A program made the position numbers and the translations under genes. Of a stretch of 64,000 nt of DNA, positions 44,712 to 57,604 are shown in pieces. Below the pieces are notes generated by a model. The model did not search any database. It was not told where the DNA came from and was given only the letters and a program-made list of their open reading frames with translations. The DNA comes from Cephalotus follicularis (taxonomy: Eukaryota; Streptophyta; Magnoliopsida; Oxalidales; Cephalotaceae), in NCBI GenBank assembly GCA_001972305.1, contig BDDD01001946.1, positions 113,392 to 177,391 of the forward strand, given 5' to 3'. How positions within the stretch are numbered: position 1 is the first letter of the stretch; the number at the start of each line of letters is the position of its first letter.

Positions 44712-46041
44712 TGTTCTCGGAGATGGTTAAATGATCGGTTGTTGATGGAACTTGGTCCTCGCTTCAATGAAAAGGAAATCAGAGGCTGCTTCACACCCCC
44801 TCCTTGGGGTAAAATTATATCTTGGGAATTTAATATCCAATCAACACTTCAAAAATTGCCAAATAAGCAAACTAGCAATATCATTCCATATATATATAGG
44901 CACCTTGAAATGGAAACTGTGAATTGTGGATAATTATACTTGAAGTAACCAGCTATTTTGTTGTTGCATCATATTGCTGTATTTGAGTGCTTGATAAACT
45001 TTGATATCGGTAGTTTTTCTATTGCTCATTACTCCGTGCTATTATCTACTTGAGGTTGGAGAGGATATCTACAAATAAGAACAAAGGGAAATGAGATCCT
45101 ACCTAAGGCAGCACCATTGGATTAAGTAATTAGGTGCAGGCAGTAGAGGATTTGTCCTCGAACAAAGGTTGTTGAATTGTTGAAAGTTCTGAGTTGTTAA
45201 CATTTTGTTTGGTTTTTCGACTCTTGTTTTGAAAGTTATCTGACGTTATTTTTCAAGAACATTAAATTTAAAACTACTCTTGACAACTTTAAGTTCTAAT
45301 ATTGTCTATTCGTGTCTGTGGTAATTTTTTCTTCTTGTTGGAAAATGAAAATTTAGTAAGTGGGGTCATCCCTAGGATGCAGGACTTGACTTGAATGATG
45401 CGGCTGCACTGCAACAGACCAAGGTCCTGTAGTATGAAAATCTAAACTCGTTGCTCTTCCCTTTCTTCATTTCCTTAACCCAAAAGGAATGGAGAACGTG
45501 AAAAAACATGTCTGTAGTTAGTGTTCTTGATTATATTAATGAGTTGCTTCAACTGAAGTATTTCTAGTTATGTTGGCTTCTCCAGATTGTAAATATTGTC
45601 ACTACACATGACTTTATTGTATCTTGTGGTGTCCCTTAAGGTAAAATCTGTTAAGCATTGGTTACACAGGAATTAAAATGTGTCTTTCTCACAGAATATT
45701 ATGTTTTCTATGAAATCATATCTAGTTGATATACTTTTGAAGCTTTGGTGGCATGTTCTTTTTTTGGTAACAAACCCCATAAGGTGTTGATATATTCAGG
45801 CAGGATTTTGTATTTACAAGCACCCTCCTTGCAGTTGTGCTTTCATTTCTTTGGGGTAGGCTAATATTATTCGTTGCCTAAATCTCTCGACTACCAAGAT
45901 TGGTCATGTTGATGCCGATAAGATGGCTATCTTAAATGCATGGCGTAGAGTTGACTGTTGAACAAGAGAGTCACTTCGTCGCAGCTTTCTTCCAAAACTT
46001 ATTCAGGGCTATGAGGTGTATGCTTACTCTAGCTTTTAGAA
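44712..46041 (+). pseudogene. Decayed gene resembling a plant R3H-domain protein, unit B
   Basis: Block one (44712-44808) encodes the same RWLNDRLLMEL...PPPWG and ends at GG|GTAAAA. Block two (45899-46041) reads DADKMAILNAWRRVDC, TGA stop, then TRESLRRSFLPKLIQGYEV, which is closer to the expected family sequence than unit A (LRRSF, QGYEV). The shared TGA shows decay before the duplication. Only about 1.1 kb separates the blocks here. Family assignment rests on memory of plant R3H-associated proteins and is moderate. Confidence 0.45.
45095..45154. repeat. Degenerate counterpart of the unit A hairpin
   Basis: Keeps CACCATTGGATTAAGT and the outer AGGTGCAGGCAGTAGAGGAT, but the inner right arm and part of the left arm are gone, so it no longer folds as in unit A. 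Confidence 0.75.
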
Positions 46042-46084
46042 TGAGTAATGTTGTTGATGTCTTATCTTACATCTTTGCTTTAAT

Positions 46085-46235
46085 CAGCAAACAGATGCTC
46101 TTCTCTATTCCTTAAATTTAACCGGTCCTTTGTATCAGCAAACAGATGCTCTTCTCTATTGTTCCTTAATTTTAGCAGGTCCTTGGTATCAGCAAACAAA
46201 TGTTCTTCTCTACTGTTCCTTAATTTTAGCAGGTC
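46085..46235 (+). repeat. Short tandem repeat, about 55 bp, unit B
   Basis: Three copies of CAGCAAACA(A/G)ATG-TCTTCTCTA with the following TTAATTTTAGCAGGTCCTTG. Counterpart of 15712-15860. Confidence 0.8.
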
Positions 46236-47978
46236 CTTGGTCTGTGGATCCAAACAGAGATCCATGCCCATATTGTGGCCTGATATCAAAGTCCACTAGA
46301 ATTATATTGGCAGTTAAATAGATGATGAAATGAAGATTTGAAACGGTTCTAGCTGTTTTATTCTAACTATAAGTCTGCGTATGTAGTCACATAGTACCCA
46401 GCCTGATGTGAGCTAACTATAGGCAAAATATGTGTCCTTTGGGTGTCTAAGGTTCTTTCTCTTTTAGTCTAACTATCAGGCTGTATATACATATGATACA
46501 GCCTGATGTGAGCTCAATCTCACTATTGTTAAAATCTGGCTCTTGGTGTCGAAATAGATCAAGGTTCTTGCCACCTTTATCTTCATATGGTACAAGTAAA
46601 AGTTATAACCTTATGTGAGCTCAAACTTAACTATAGGCAAAATATGGCACCTGGGTTTGAAAAGGTCTAGGGTCCCCCCTCCCTCCCATCTTTCTCTGCT
46701 AATTTGGCCACCGGTGGTGAAGAAAAGGTTCATTCAAGGCTTGCATGATTCCCTGATACCTAAAGCTGTTGTTTATCTTAACTCAATTGTTTACCTGGTT
46801 AAAATACTAAGATTCTGCGAGGTTATATTCTCACGTTGTTTCAATTTGTAGTCCCGTTGCGCCGATTTTATTTAAATATATTGAAATGATCTGAACTGGA
46901 AAAAACTCAGAAATATTTGCTCAGAATATTTAAAGCCTACTTGATGCTACTACCATGCCTCTTGAAATGATATGACCAGAGTTTATTTGGTGGTTTAATG
47001 AAACATATTGACTTTTATTTATATATGTAGTCCCACATGTGACATCTAATGAAACATATTTAATGACATGTGACTTTTATTTATGGTGGTTTAATGAAAC
47101 ATATTTATTTCTAGTATGCATGTTTTTGCAACTGTAAGTTGACATGCGTCCACTTCTTGTCAATTTTATAAGTGTTTGGGAGACCTACTTAATAATTTTG
47201 CCAAAACTATGCTGTTTTGATTCGCAATCGAATTGTGTGTTTCATGTCAATTAGTATTTATTTGATATAAAACACCATAAATTTGTCATTAATTAGTTTA
47301 AACTACCATAATTCTCATTGATTCATATAATTTGTAGCATGTTATCACATGTTATCTATGCAAGTAAGACTACACTATTATGAACCATTTAAATACGGTA
47401 CTTATTTTTTTTAATTATTATGTCTTATATTTTCATTTGATGTTAAGTGATTCTAATATCGTTATATATTCAAGAAATTACCTACTTGCACAATTAACAC
47501 CAAAATTTTTGGTGAATTTTTCCCTTCTTGTCATGTGCCCTTAAGGTACTTGAAAAAAAGGTTTGTTTTTTCTCCTGTGCTTTCTATAAACTAAAATTGG
47601 CCTTGATGTCTTCCTTCAATTACTCATTAGTCATTATGTTGTTTTAATCCATTGATCTTTCTGGTCTTGATGGCATGTTCTTTGTAGCATCCCTTATCTT
47701 TCCCCAATGTACAGGCCCTTTTTTGGTAATACTGTTATTCTTACGTATAATGTAAAATTGCTTTACTTTTATATATTAATTCAGATTCGTGCTTTGACTT
47801 TGTGACATTTTTGAGTTGACGGCAATATTTTCTTCTGACACGAAAGTTGAGACGCCATATTTGGATGATTTTTCACTAACTCTGTCAAGTGGCTGGTTAT
47901 TATGGCCAAGAAGGTCCATACCCATTGAGGATTGAACACCCTCTTGTAGTTGTTGAGAGTCACCAACAATACCTTTCC
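46236..47978. other. Spacer, unit B
   Basis: Matches 15861-17429 with indels, including local duplications of a GGTGGTTTAATGAAACATAT stretch near 46990-47100. No gene supported. Confidence 0.5.
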
Positions 47979-48127
47979 GTTCAATTGAATAGCAGGAGCA
48001 AGGTTATTAGATTGTCCATAAGTCTGATGAACGTGATACACTGGATTGTTAGGTCCGTTTGATTACGGGTTACGGATTCATCAGACTGGACAATCTGATT
48101 AACCTTGCTCCTGTTATTTAATTGAAC
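47979..48127. repeat. Large foldback, fuller copy in unit B
   Basis: Arms of about 55 bp (47979-48033 and 48072-48127), GTTCAATTGAATAGCAGGAG against CTCCTGTTATTTAATTGAAC at the tips, with a loop of about 38 bp holding AGGTCCGTTTGATTACGG. Resembles a foldback or MITE-type element. No obvious target duplication could be assigned. Confidence 0.85.
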
Positions 48128-50152
48128 AGAGAGAAAGATATGGCTGGTTGTCAGGCAAATATCAATCGCTTGTTTTGTTCTTCTTGCCTCTTTATGTGGT
48201 GCTTTTTAACTTCTCATCACATCATTTATCCGACTCTAATTTTTCATTTGTACCCCCATTATTCTGACGAGTATTGTACGAGTGACTCTGAGATGGTAAA
48301 TTGAATACCCTATTTTATTTGAGTCTAAGTCAATTCTTCTTATGGTATATTATCCCGGAGTACTAATAGAAGTCCATTTTTGTAATGACATATAGAAAAC
48401 ATATAAATAATAAAACATATATAATGATATTGGCACATCATAATCTAAATAATAAACATATAAAAAACATACTTATGATGTGCATATAACCTTAGTCATT
48501 CTTAAAAGATCAGTTATGATGTGCATATATTGTTTTAAGGAATCTTTGGGACTTAATAATTTTGCATGATACCTTTTGCTTTAATGATATCGAGGTAGCT
48601 TGACCAATTTTTGATGCTTACGGCATTTTTTCTACTATCTTTCTATCGTTTCCATTTTTTTTAAGGTTATCCATGCTTTGTCAGGTTTATGGCAGCATCT
48701 AGCATGAGAGTTTGATAATTTTTAAATTTCATTACTTGAATCTGTGTTGGTCTGACTTCACACTGTAAAGGTTAATAATTACGCGACTTCTATAGTTATG
48801 GCTGATTTCAGGATCTGTTGGTTGTTTGGCATGAATGGATTTGAGTCGTTGGTTTATGTATATTGTTGTGTTATATATCCTGTTGGTTTATATATATTGT
48901 TGGGCTATGAATGGACTTGTTAAGATGGGGTCGTTTTACATGCATATCTTCCAGTGGTTATATTGAGAGCTTTAATTGCGTGCTTATTCTTAATTTCTGT
49001 ATCAAGGATTTGAGAACTTTCAGTTCTGTGTTGCACTCAGTAGAGGCAAGTGCACTAAGCTATTGGCTTCCTTCATTCCTTTATGCATTTTATATATGCA
49101 TGGGTCGTGTTGTCATATGGGGCCCATGCACTAGGCTATTGGCTTTTCTATGTAGCGTTCTTACTTCTTCTCCTTTTAGTTTATGCATTAGTTTCGATTG
49201 TCTATGATGATAATATCTTTGATTATTAAATTGATAGTTACCGGGCGTATCTTGTTCAAATACTCTTTCTTTTGGTGTATCCGATGAATTGAATAACCGT
49301 TGGAAAAGTCAAAATAGAAACTTCAAAATAGATTTGTATCTGTTGCCCATTTTGCTGAAATGTTTTTTTTTTCCAGTAATTTTAGTTGAAACAATTCTTC
49401 TCAATCATCCAAATATTTTTTTTCAACAAAAACATAAAACTTATTTGTCAAAAAACACATACTTCTTGTGCGTCCCATTTTGGAATGTAGCTTTTGCTTC
49501 GGCGGAGTATAAAAACACATCTTTTTACTGAACAAAAGAGAAAAAACACATTTTTTTAATCAATCCTAAGTTTTTTTAATTCCTAAAAAACCTAGTTACA
49601 AGCGAAATGAATAAGAGAGAATGGTGAGTTTAGAGAGTAGTGTTAAGAAGACAATTTTTTTTTTGCAAGACGTGCGTGAAATTTGCCATATAACAAAATA
49701 ACAATAATAATTAAATTTAAATTAAATTAAATGTTTTTTCACTCATTATATATATAGAAAAAGAGGGGAGGAAATTAAGAGATTAAAGTTGTTGCTAACT
49801 GAGATCAACCTTGAATCTAGAGGAAATGCACATAGTTTGATCGTTTGACTCGTCTTTAGTGTTTTCACTATCGGATCATTTGATTTATTGTCCTATAGGA
49901 GTTTGTTGCTCCAAATTCTCTCTTTGTTGGTTCGACTCTCAACTTTTAAAACTCTGCGTCTCTAAATTCTCGGTAACAACTTTAAAACTCTGCGTGTATG
50001 TGTGCTTGGTGTCATTATTGAAAATAAAATTATTGTTGAGAAAACACATCAAATCCCACACTTGAAATTTTTGTTTGCCACCACGTAAATTTATTGTGTT
50101 TGTTGATTTATGGTTGTGTTTCTGTGCAAGGAATTACTCTTCAGTTCTTAAC
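48128..50152. other. Spacer, unit B, with empty LINE site
   Basis: AT-rich, no gene. GATAGTTACCGGGCG near 49231-49245 is the uninterrupted equivalent of the LINE target in unit A. The end (before 50153) is the possible Copia LTR tail. Confidence 0.55.
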
Positions 50153-51985
50153 AAAGTTGTCAGAGATATGTTCAAAGGTTTGGGTTTCCGTTGCTATAGG
50201 TTCCACTAAATTGGGGTCTCACTGTTGAGAAACTACAATGAAGGTACATCTAAATTTGAGATTTTTTTATTATATGAAAAGAATAATTTTATTTTATGGC
50301 AGAGTACCCATTCAAATTATTCTAGTACAACAAGATTGATTGGACATTAGAAGACGAAAGGCCAGAAGAGGCGACTGATAAATATTGACAGAAAATTCAG
50401 AAGAAAGCGATCAACACAACACAATCAATTTTGTACTCTTCAATTCTTAACAAAGTGATATCAGCGAGATTCAAAGATTTAGGGGTTTCAACTGCTGAGA
50501 AAACTATAATGGAAGGTATGTCCAAATTTTAGATTCTTTTATTTGTTGATGAAAAGAACAATTTTACTTTGTGACAGAATACCCATTCAAAATATTCTGG
50601 TACAACAAGGCATTGATTGAGTATTAGAAAACGAAATGCCGTAACGGGTGACTGATAGAAACTAGCAGAAAATTCAGAAGAAAGCGTGACGTCAAACACA
50701 AGCAGGTTAGCACTCTTCAATTCCTAATAAAGTTGTATCAGGGACAAGTTCAAAGGTTTTAGGGTTTTCGCTGCTGAGAAGATTACAATGGAAGGTATGT
50801 CTAAATTTGAGATTCCTTTGGAAATAACAATTTTACTGTGACAGAAATTCAAAATGTTTTGGTACACAACAAGTCATTGATTGATATTAGAAGACGAAAG
50901 GTCAGAAGGGGATACTAATAGAGACTTGCAGAAAATTCAAAAGAAAGCGATCAACACAATCAGGTTTGCACTCTTTAATTCCTAGCAAAGTGGTATCAGA
51001 GACAGGTTTAAAGGTTTAGTTTTTTCCACTGTCGAGAAGACTACAATGGAAAAAGGTATGTCTAAATTTGATATTCTTTTATTTATTGGAACAAAAAATT
51101 TTACTTTGTAACAGAGTACCCATTCAAAATTTTCTAGTACAACAAGACATTGATTGAGCATTAGAAGACAAAAGGCCAGGAGGGGTTACTGATAGAGACT
51201 GACAGAAAATTCAGAAAAAAGCAAGGTTACCACTCTTCAATTCAAAAAAAAAAAGAAAAGTGGTATCGGAGACAAGTTTAAAGGTTTAGGGCAATCTCTA
51301 AATTTGAGATTCTTTTATTTATTGGAAAGAACAATTTTACTTGGTGACAAAAATCATTCAAAATGTTCTGGTACAACAAGACATTGATTGAGCATTAGAA
51401 GATGAAATGCCAGAAGGGGTTATTGATAGAGACTAACAGAAAATTCAGAAAAAAGCAAGGTTATCACTCTTCAATTACAAAAAAAAAATGGTATCCGAGA
51501 CAAGTTCAAATGTTCAGGGGTTTTTGCTGTTGAGAAGGCTACAATGGAAGATATGTCTAAATTTGAGATTCCTTTGGAAAGAACAATTTGTGACAGAGTA
51601 TTTATTTAAAATGTTCTGGTACAACAGGGCATTGATTAGACATTAGAAGATAAAAGCCCATAAAGGGTGACTGATAGAAACTGGCAGAAAATTAAAAAGA
51701 AAGCGGTTAACACAATCAAGTTAGCACTTTTCAATTCCTTAAAAAGTGGCATCAGAGATGGGTTCAAAGGTTTAGGGGCTGAGAAAACTATAATGAAGTT
51801 ATGTCTAAATTTGAGATTCTTTTATTTAATGGAAAGAACAATTTTACTTTGTGACAGAGTACTCATTCAAAATGTTCTGATACAACAAGACATTGATTGG
51901 GTATTAGAAGAAGAAATGCCAAAAGGGATGACTAATACAGACTAACACACAATCAGGTTAGCTTTTGCTCTAGAAATAAAGTGTT
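50153..51985 (+). repeat. Seven-monomer tandem array derived from a Copia gag start, unit B
   Basis: Monomers begin at about 50153, 50452, 50730, 50986, 51258, 51487 and 51744. The content and order equal the unit A array, so the amplification predates the segmental duplication. The second monomer is intact in base composition here, unlike the overwritten patch in unit A. Confidence 0.85.
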
Positions 51986-53280
51986 GAAGGAGACCATACT
52001 GAAGGATTTAATAAGCAAACTCAAGACTATACATTGAAGTCATTGACAAAATAGATTGATTATGTTTGAAGATAGGTTTATTCGTTGAAGATGGATGAAG
52101 GTACGAGTCTTTAATGCTCAATTAATAAATATTTTTTAGGATGACTTAAAAGTAAAAAGAAAAGGCATTGTTGTCTTCCTTGCCCAGATCTTACAGTTCA
52201 GACAATGTTAGCAGACAAATTTATGTAGAAGTTGGATGGTGTGATTGTCTTGTTATGTGAGAATGAAAGACTAATGGAAAATGTACACTCAACAGACAAG
52301 GGGAATGCACTAGTTGTGAAGACTTATAATCGATGTAGGACTCAAGAAATGGGAAGCAGTGACACAAGTTGTGAAGATCAAAATCAAAGCCTCGAGATGA
52401 TAGTAAGATTGAATGTTACTAAAACTGTTGAGAGAATGGCCATATCAAATATCGTTGCGGGAAGTTCAAGGAGAATTTGATGAGATTCAAAACGTCCAAA
52501 GATATGGTCAATCTAAAGGAAGATAATGACTCTGGTACAAATGCGATTATCTGGCAAGATGATCGTGATGTTATCTTGGCTAATAACATGAATGAAAACC
52601 ACTTGAGATTGAATGTTACAACTATGGTGTGAAGGGTCATATCCAATATCGTTGTAAGATGTTCAAGGAGGATTTGATGAGCTTCAAGAACTCTATAGAA
52701 AGCGATCAACACAATCAGATTAGCTCTTGCTTTCAAAGGATTTATAGAGCAAACACGAGAATATCTATCACTTTTCAATGAATAAATCCATCTTCAAACC
52801 CAATTTTACAAACCATTATCAATGAATTTAATAAGATAGTGTCTCAATTATTAAATATTTCTGAGGATAAGTTGAAGTAAGAAGAAAAAGTGTTGTTGTT
52901 GTTAGCAGACAAATCTACGTTGAAGTTGGATGATGTGACTAACTTGTTACGTAAGAATGAGAGGCTAATGGAGAGTGTGAACTAAACAGACAAGAGGAAT
53001 GCACTAGCTGTGGAAACTTCTAATCGACAGAGGACTTGAGAGAGGGGATATCGTGGCACAAGTTGGAGATCAAATTCAAAGCCTTGAGATGATAATGAAA
53101 TTGAATGCTACTACTGTGGAGAGAAGGGTCATCATCATATCCAATATCGTTGCAGGAAATTTGAGGAGGATTTGATAAGCTTGAAGAAGTCCAAAGAAAA
53201 GTTATATCTCAAGGAAGATAATGACTCTGGTACAACTGCGACTATCTGTCAAGATAGTGGTGATGTACCCTAATAATATT
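51986..53280 (+). mobile_element. Copia gag remainder with repeated zinc-knuckle block, unit B
   Basis: Counterpart of 27611-28900, with the knuckle block again in three versions (last near 53090-53170). Fossil, broken. Confidence 0.7.
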
Positions 53281-54411
53281 AAGAATAGTACATAAGGAGG
53301 TGAGTTTGTACATTGTGATTACACAAAACAAAATTTAAATACAAAGGGGGATCACACAAACTTGATGCTAATCACACAGAACTTTTGGTAAAAAATTCAC
53401 CTAACCCAAATCCAGACTCTCTATTATTGAACTTTTATCATCATTCCCAATCAACCCACTTATCAACTAAGTCAACTCGCTATTAACTAAGAATACTAAT
53501 TGAGACTCACTTGGCTTTTATCTCTTCCTTGCCTAATCACCAGGAGCCACCACTCCCTCATATTGATTCATGGTCATACGAATTCATCTTCACCACCACC
53601 ATTGGTTGACTGCATCACGCCTTTGGCTGCACGCATGGGCAATAACATTGGCTTTACCATCTTAGTTTTTGGCATTAGGCTAACAAAAAATAAAAGGCTA
53701 CTTGCTCACAAAGATTGGGAAAACATAGTTTAAGTATATGAACTTGTGTATGTATATCTGTGTTTTGGAGTGAGAGTGGGTCGCATTAGATAGAGAAAAG
53801 GGAGAGATGAAAGTGATGAAAGGGTGTTTTTGATATGTTTAAATAAATGTTGGAAGACTAACAGTTTATCTTTTTTTTTTTGGTAGGATGTTTGAATAGT
53901 TCAAGGAGTTATGAATCATTTCGGATATTGAAGGGATGCTTTTATTGTGAGACCTAACTTTTGGAAAGTTTTTGTGATTGCCATTATCTTTGATTAATAA
54001 AGATGGTGCTTTTGTGTTAGATCTTGTTGTTCTGCTAATTGTTACCTTTGTAGCATGAATAACTTTTTAGTTTCAGGTAAACTGTTGACAAATATTTTGA
54101 TAGATGAGCTACTTATAAAAAAACTGGTAGTTGAGCTCGGATTTTTTTCCCCATATCAAAAGTTACCATGACATGAATAACCTATGATGACAATGAGATC
54201 GTAGTTTTTGGATACCTTTTCAAAAATCAAAGTGAGCGCTGCCAATACTCTAAGATAAGAAGCATGCTTTGACACCTCTTTAATTCCAGGCAAGAAACAA
54301 TGCCCTTGTTTTGATCACTGACTCATTAAGTATGTCCAGCTATCGGTATGTGATAATTATAGGTTGACTTAATATTCTTGAACTGTATGTCCTTTCTTTT
54401 TATGTTGCTCT
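53281..54411. other. Spacer to the truncated Gypsy end, unit B
   Basis: Matches 28901-30044. No gene supported. Confidence 0.5.
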
Positions 54412-57078
54412 GAGAACCCCAAATCTGCAGATGATTGATTTCCAAACAAAGCTCCCCGTCTTGTTCTCTGTTATTATAGCTAGGGGCTCTGCTTCCACCC
54501 ATTTGGTGAAGTAATTTACTGCCACGATCATGAACTTTCTTTGCCCCGATGCTAGGGGTAATGGTCCCACAAAATCCATTACTCACTGCGTGAAGGGCCA
54601 AGGTGCAGTGATTGATGTCAAAGTATCTAAAGGTCTTCTGCTTATGTTGGCATTCCTCTGATACTTATCACATTTTTGCACAAATTAGATGGTATCTTGG
54701 TGCATGGTTAGCCATAAATAGCCTTGTCTCAATAATTTTTTGGACAATGTTCTGCTCCTCGTGTGATTTTCGCATACTCCTTTGTGGACTTCTCTCAGAG
54801 CATAATCAGTCTCTAGGGGAGTTAGACATCTTAACAAATGAAAAGAGAAAGACTTTTTGTACAAAATTCCTTCTTTGTATTTGTAGCGATTGGATCTGTA
54901 CACCAACTTTCTCGCCTCCTCTGGATCCTCTGGCAAAACACCATCCCTTAGCCAGCTAATGAATGGAGTCATCCAATTTGGCTCCTGCTGGATATCGATG
55001 TCTATCACCTGCACCTCAGAAATACTGGGTCTGTCTAGATAGTCTATCAGCACAGTTTAATTTTGTTCCAATTCTTCAACTGCAGCTAGTTTCGACAACA
55101 GATTTGCTCTGGTATTTTCTTCTCTGGGAACTTTCAAAATCACGCAGACTTGGAAAGCAGACTTCAAGTTTTGCATATTGGCTAAGTACTTAGCCATGGT
55201 GTCTTCTCTGGCTTCGTACTCTCCACTGATCAGACCAACCACCAATTGAGAATCACTAGAGGCTTATAGTTTTTGAACCTCCAAGCGCTTCGCTATTGTC
55301 AGTCCGACAATCAGAGCTTCCCATTTTGCCCCATTATTTGTTGCTTTGAATACAAATCTCAGATCATACTCTAAGGTTCACCCATATGGGCTAGTCAGAA
55401 CTAATCCTGCTCCACTGCCAGAAAGCATGATGACCCTTCAACAGATAGCTTCCACATGCCCTTTTCACTCCTCACTTTCAGAGGAGTCTTCTTCCATATA
55501 TTTTATAGGTGTATTGTCTCACACAAAATCAGCCAAGACCTGAGACTTTATCGTTGGTCTGGCTTCATATCTCACATCGTATTCGCCCAATTTGACAGAC
55601 CACTTGACTAGCCTTCCTGAAGTATCTGGCTTTGCTAGCACCTGTCTAAGTGGTTTATCGGTTAATACTTTAATGGTGTTGGCTTGAAAATACGGCCTAA
55701 GTTTTCTCGTCGCAATGATCAATGCATATGCACATTTTTTCACCTATGGATACCTTCCCTCAGCATCGTTCAAGGCCTTGCTCATGTAATATACCGGCCT
55801 CTGAACTTTGTTTTCTTCTCATACCAACACCGCACGTACCGTGCCTTGTGTCACCGCTAAGTACAAATACAAGTCTTCCCCATCTTTCGGCTTTGACACA
55901 ATATGAGGGGAAGCCAAATATTCCTTCAGTTCTTCGAAGGCTGCTTGACAGTCTTCTGTCCAAAGGAACCCCTTGGGATCCCTTAAAACTTTGAAGAAAG
56001 GAAGACACTTCTCTGCTGACTTGGAGATAAATCTGCTCAGAGCTGTAATCTTGTCGTTTAGCCTCTACACATCCTTTATAGATTGTGGAGGTTTCATGCC
56101 CTGCCAGCTGAGATCTTTTATGGGTTGGCCTCCATTCCTCTGTTGGAGACCATAAACCAGAGAAACTTTCTAGAGGTGACCCCAAAAGTGCATTTGGAAG
56201 GATTGAGGTGCATCCTTTATTTTCTCAACACCCCAAGGGTCTCATCCAAGTCCTTTATGTGGAGGCTCCTTACTTGGGGCTAAAATATCTTATTGACCAA
56301 CCGTTGGTAGGTCACTCCAGCATTTTTTAAACCAAAGGGCATGACTTTATAACAACACATACCCTTGTCTGTGATGAAGGTTGTCTTGTTCTCATCTGGT
56401 CCATACATAAGAATCTGATTGTAGCCAGAATAAGCATCCAAGAAACTATGGAGGTCGCATCCACTAGCTGATCAATCTTTGGGGCAAGCCTTGTTGAGGT
56501 CTGTGAAGTCTATACACATTCTCCACTTGTTGTTTGCTTTCTTTACTAGTGTCGGGTTTGCCAACCAGTCAGAGTACTGCACTTCCCTTATAAAGCCTGC
56601 TTACAGAAGTTTATTCACCTCCGCCGTTATTGCTTGTTGCCTCTCTTGGGAAAAATTTCTCTTTTTCTGCCTGGTCGGGGTCCGCGCTGGATCCACATTG
56701 AGTTTGTGAACCATTACCTCTATGTTGATCCCTGGGATCTCCTCTGTAGACCAGGAGAATACATCTTTATTATTCTTGAGAATGTAATCAGTTCCTCTTT
56801 CTCCACAACTCCCAACTGGGAACCAATCTGGAAGACCTTGTCTGTGTTGCCTTCTTCTAAGGGCAATTGCACCACATCCTCTATTGGTTGTGGACGCTCG
56901 GGCTCTACCTCTCATCTAGGCTCCACATTTTCTATAAGAAGCTCTTTTTCTTTCCCCCTATTCTTTATTTTAGTCTTATAACACTGCCTTGCAACTTACT
57001 GATCTCCTCTTAATTTTTCCACACCAAACCTGATCGAAAACTTTACGAGCAGGTGCCTTATTCACACTATCGCCTTTA

Positions 57079-57363
57079 TCATTTCAATCCTGGGTGCCCA
57101 ATTTTTGCGTTGTATGGGCTTGGTGTATCAACCACCAGGAAAGTCATATGCACCTGGGTTTGGCAGGGGGTTGTGCGTGCAATAACAAACAAGTCAATGG
57201 ATCTCAATGGATGGACCATCTCTCCCACAAATCCTACCAAAGGAGTCTTCATCGGCTTCAGCTGGTCCTCGTGAATTCTCAACTGATCGAAGACCGATTT
57301 GTAGAGGATGTCTACTGATATCCCACTATCGAGGAGGATTCTCTTCATGGTAAATAACTCCAC
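57079..57363 (-). pseudogene. Gypsy copy 3 retropepsin
   Basis: LLDSGISVDILYKSVFDQL and VVDTPSPYNAKIGHPGLK on the minus strand, aligning with copies 1 and 2. Confidence 0.8.
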
Positions 57364-57604
57364 CTAAAGAGTGATCACCACTGTGTCATCATGAGGGAGA
57401 CATAATCCCTCCAAGTCCTACTCCGAGAAGGATATTACCTCCTATTCTCCACTAATCTTCAACTTTTTTTCCCTGCACTCGTTGTTATTGCACGGAAAAG
57501 GTTTGTCTAGCATAGGATTTTCTAGCATGATTATGATCGCCACCAAATGCGACCCCTCTAGAGATGGTTTGTATCACATCTCTGGGTTGTTGCTCCACTT
57601 CTTG

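Larger units (their letters stand above)
41067..54411. repeat. Segmental duplication unit B
   Basis: Collinear with unit A apart from A's Copia and LINE insertions and smaller indels. Unit B keeps the empty target sites for both. It lacks A's segment 15022-15485 and has about 400 bp (about 43931-44320) that A lacks. Confidence 0.9.
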
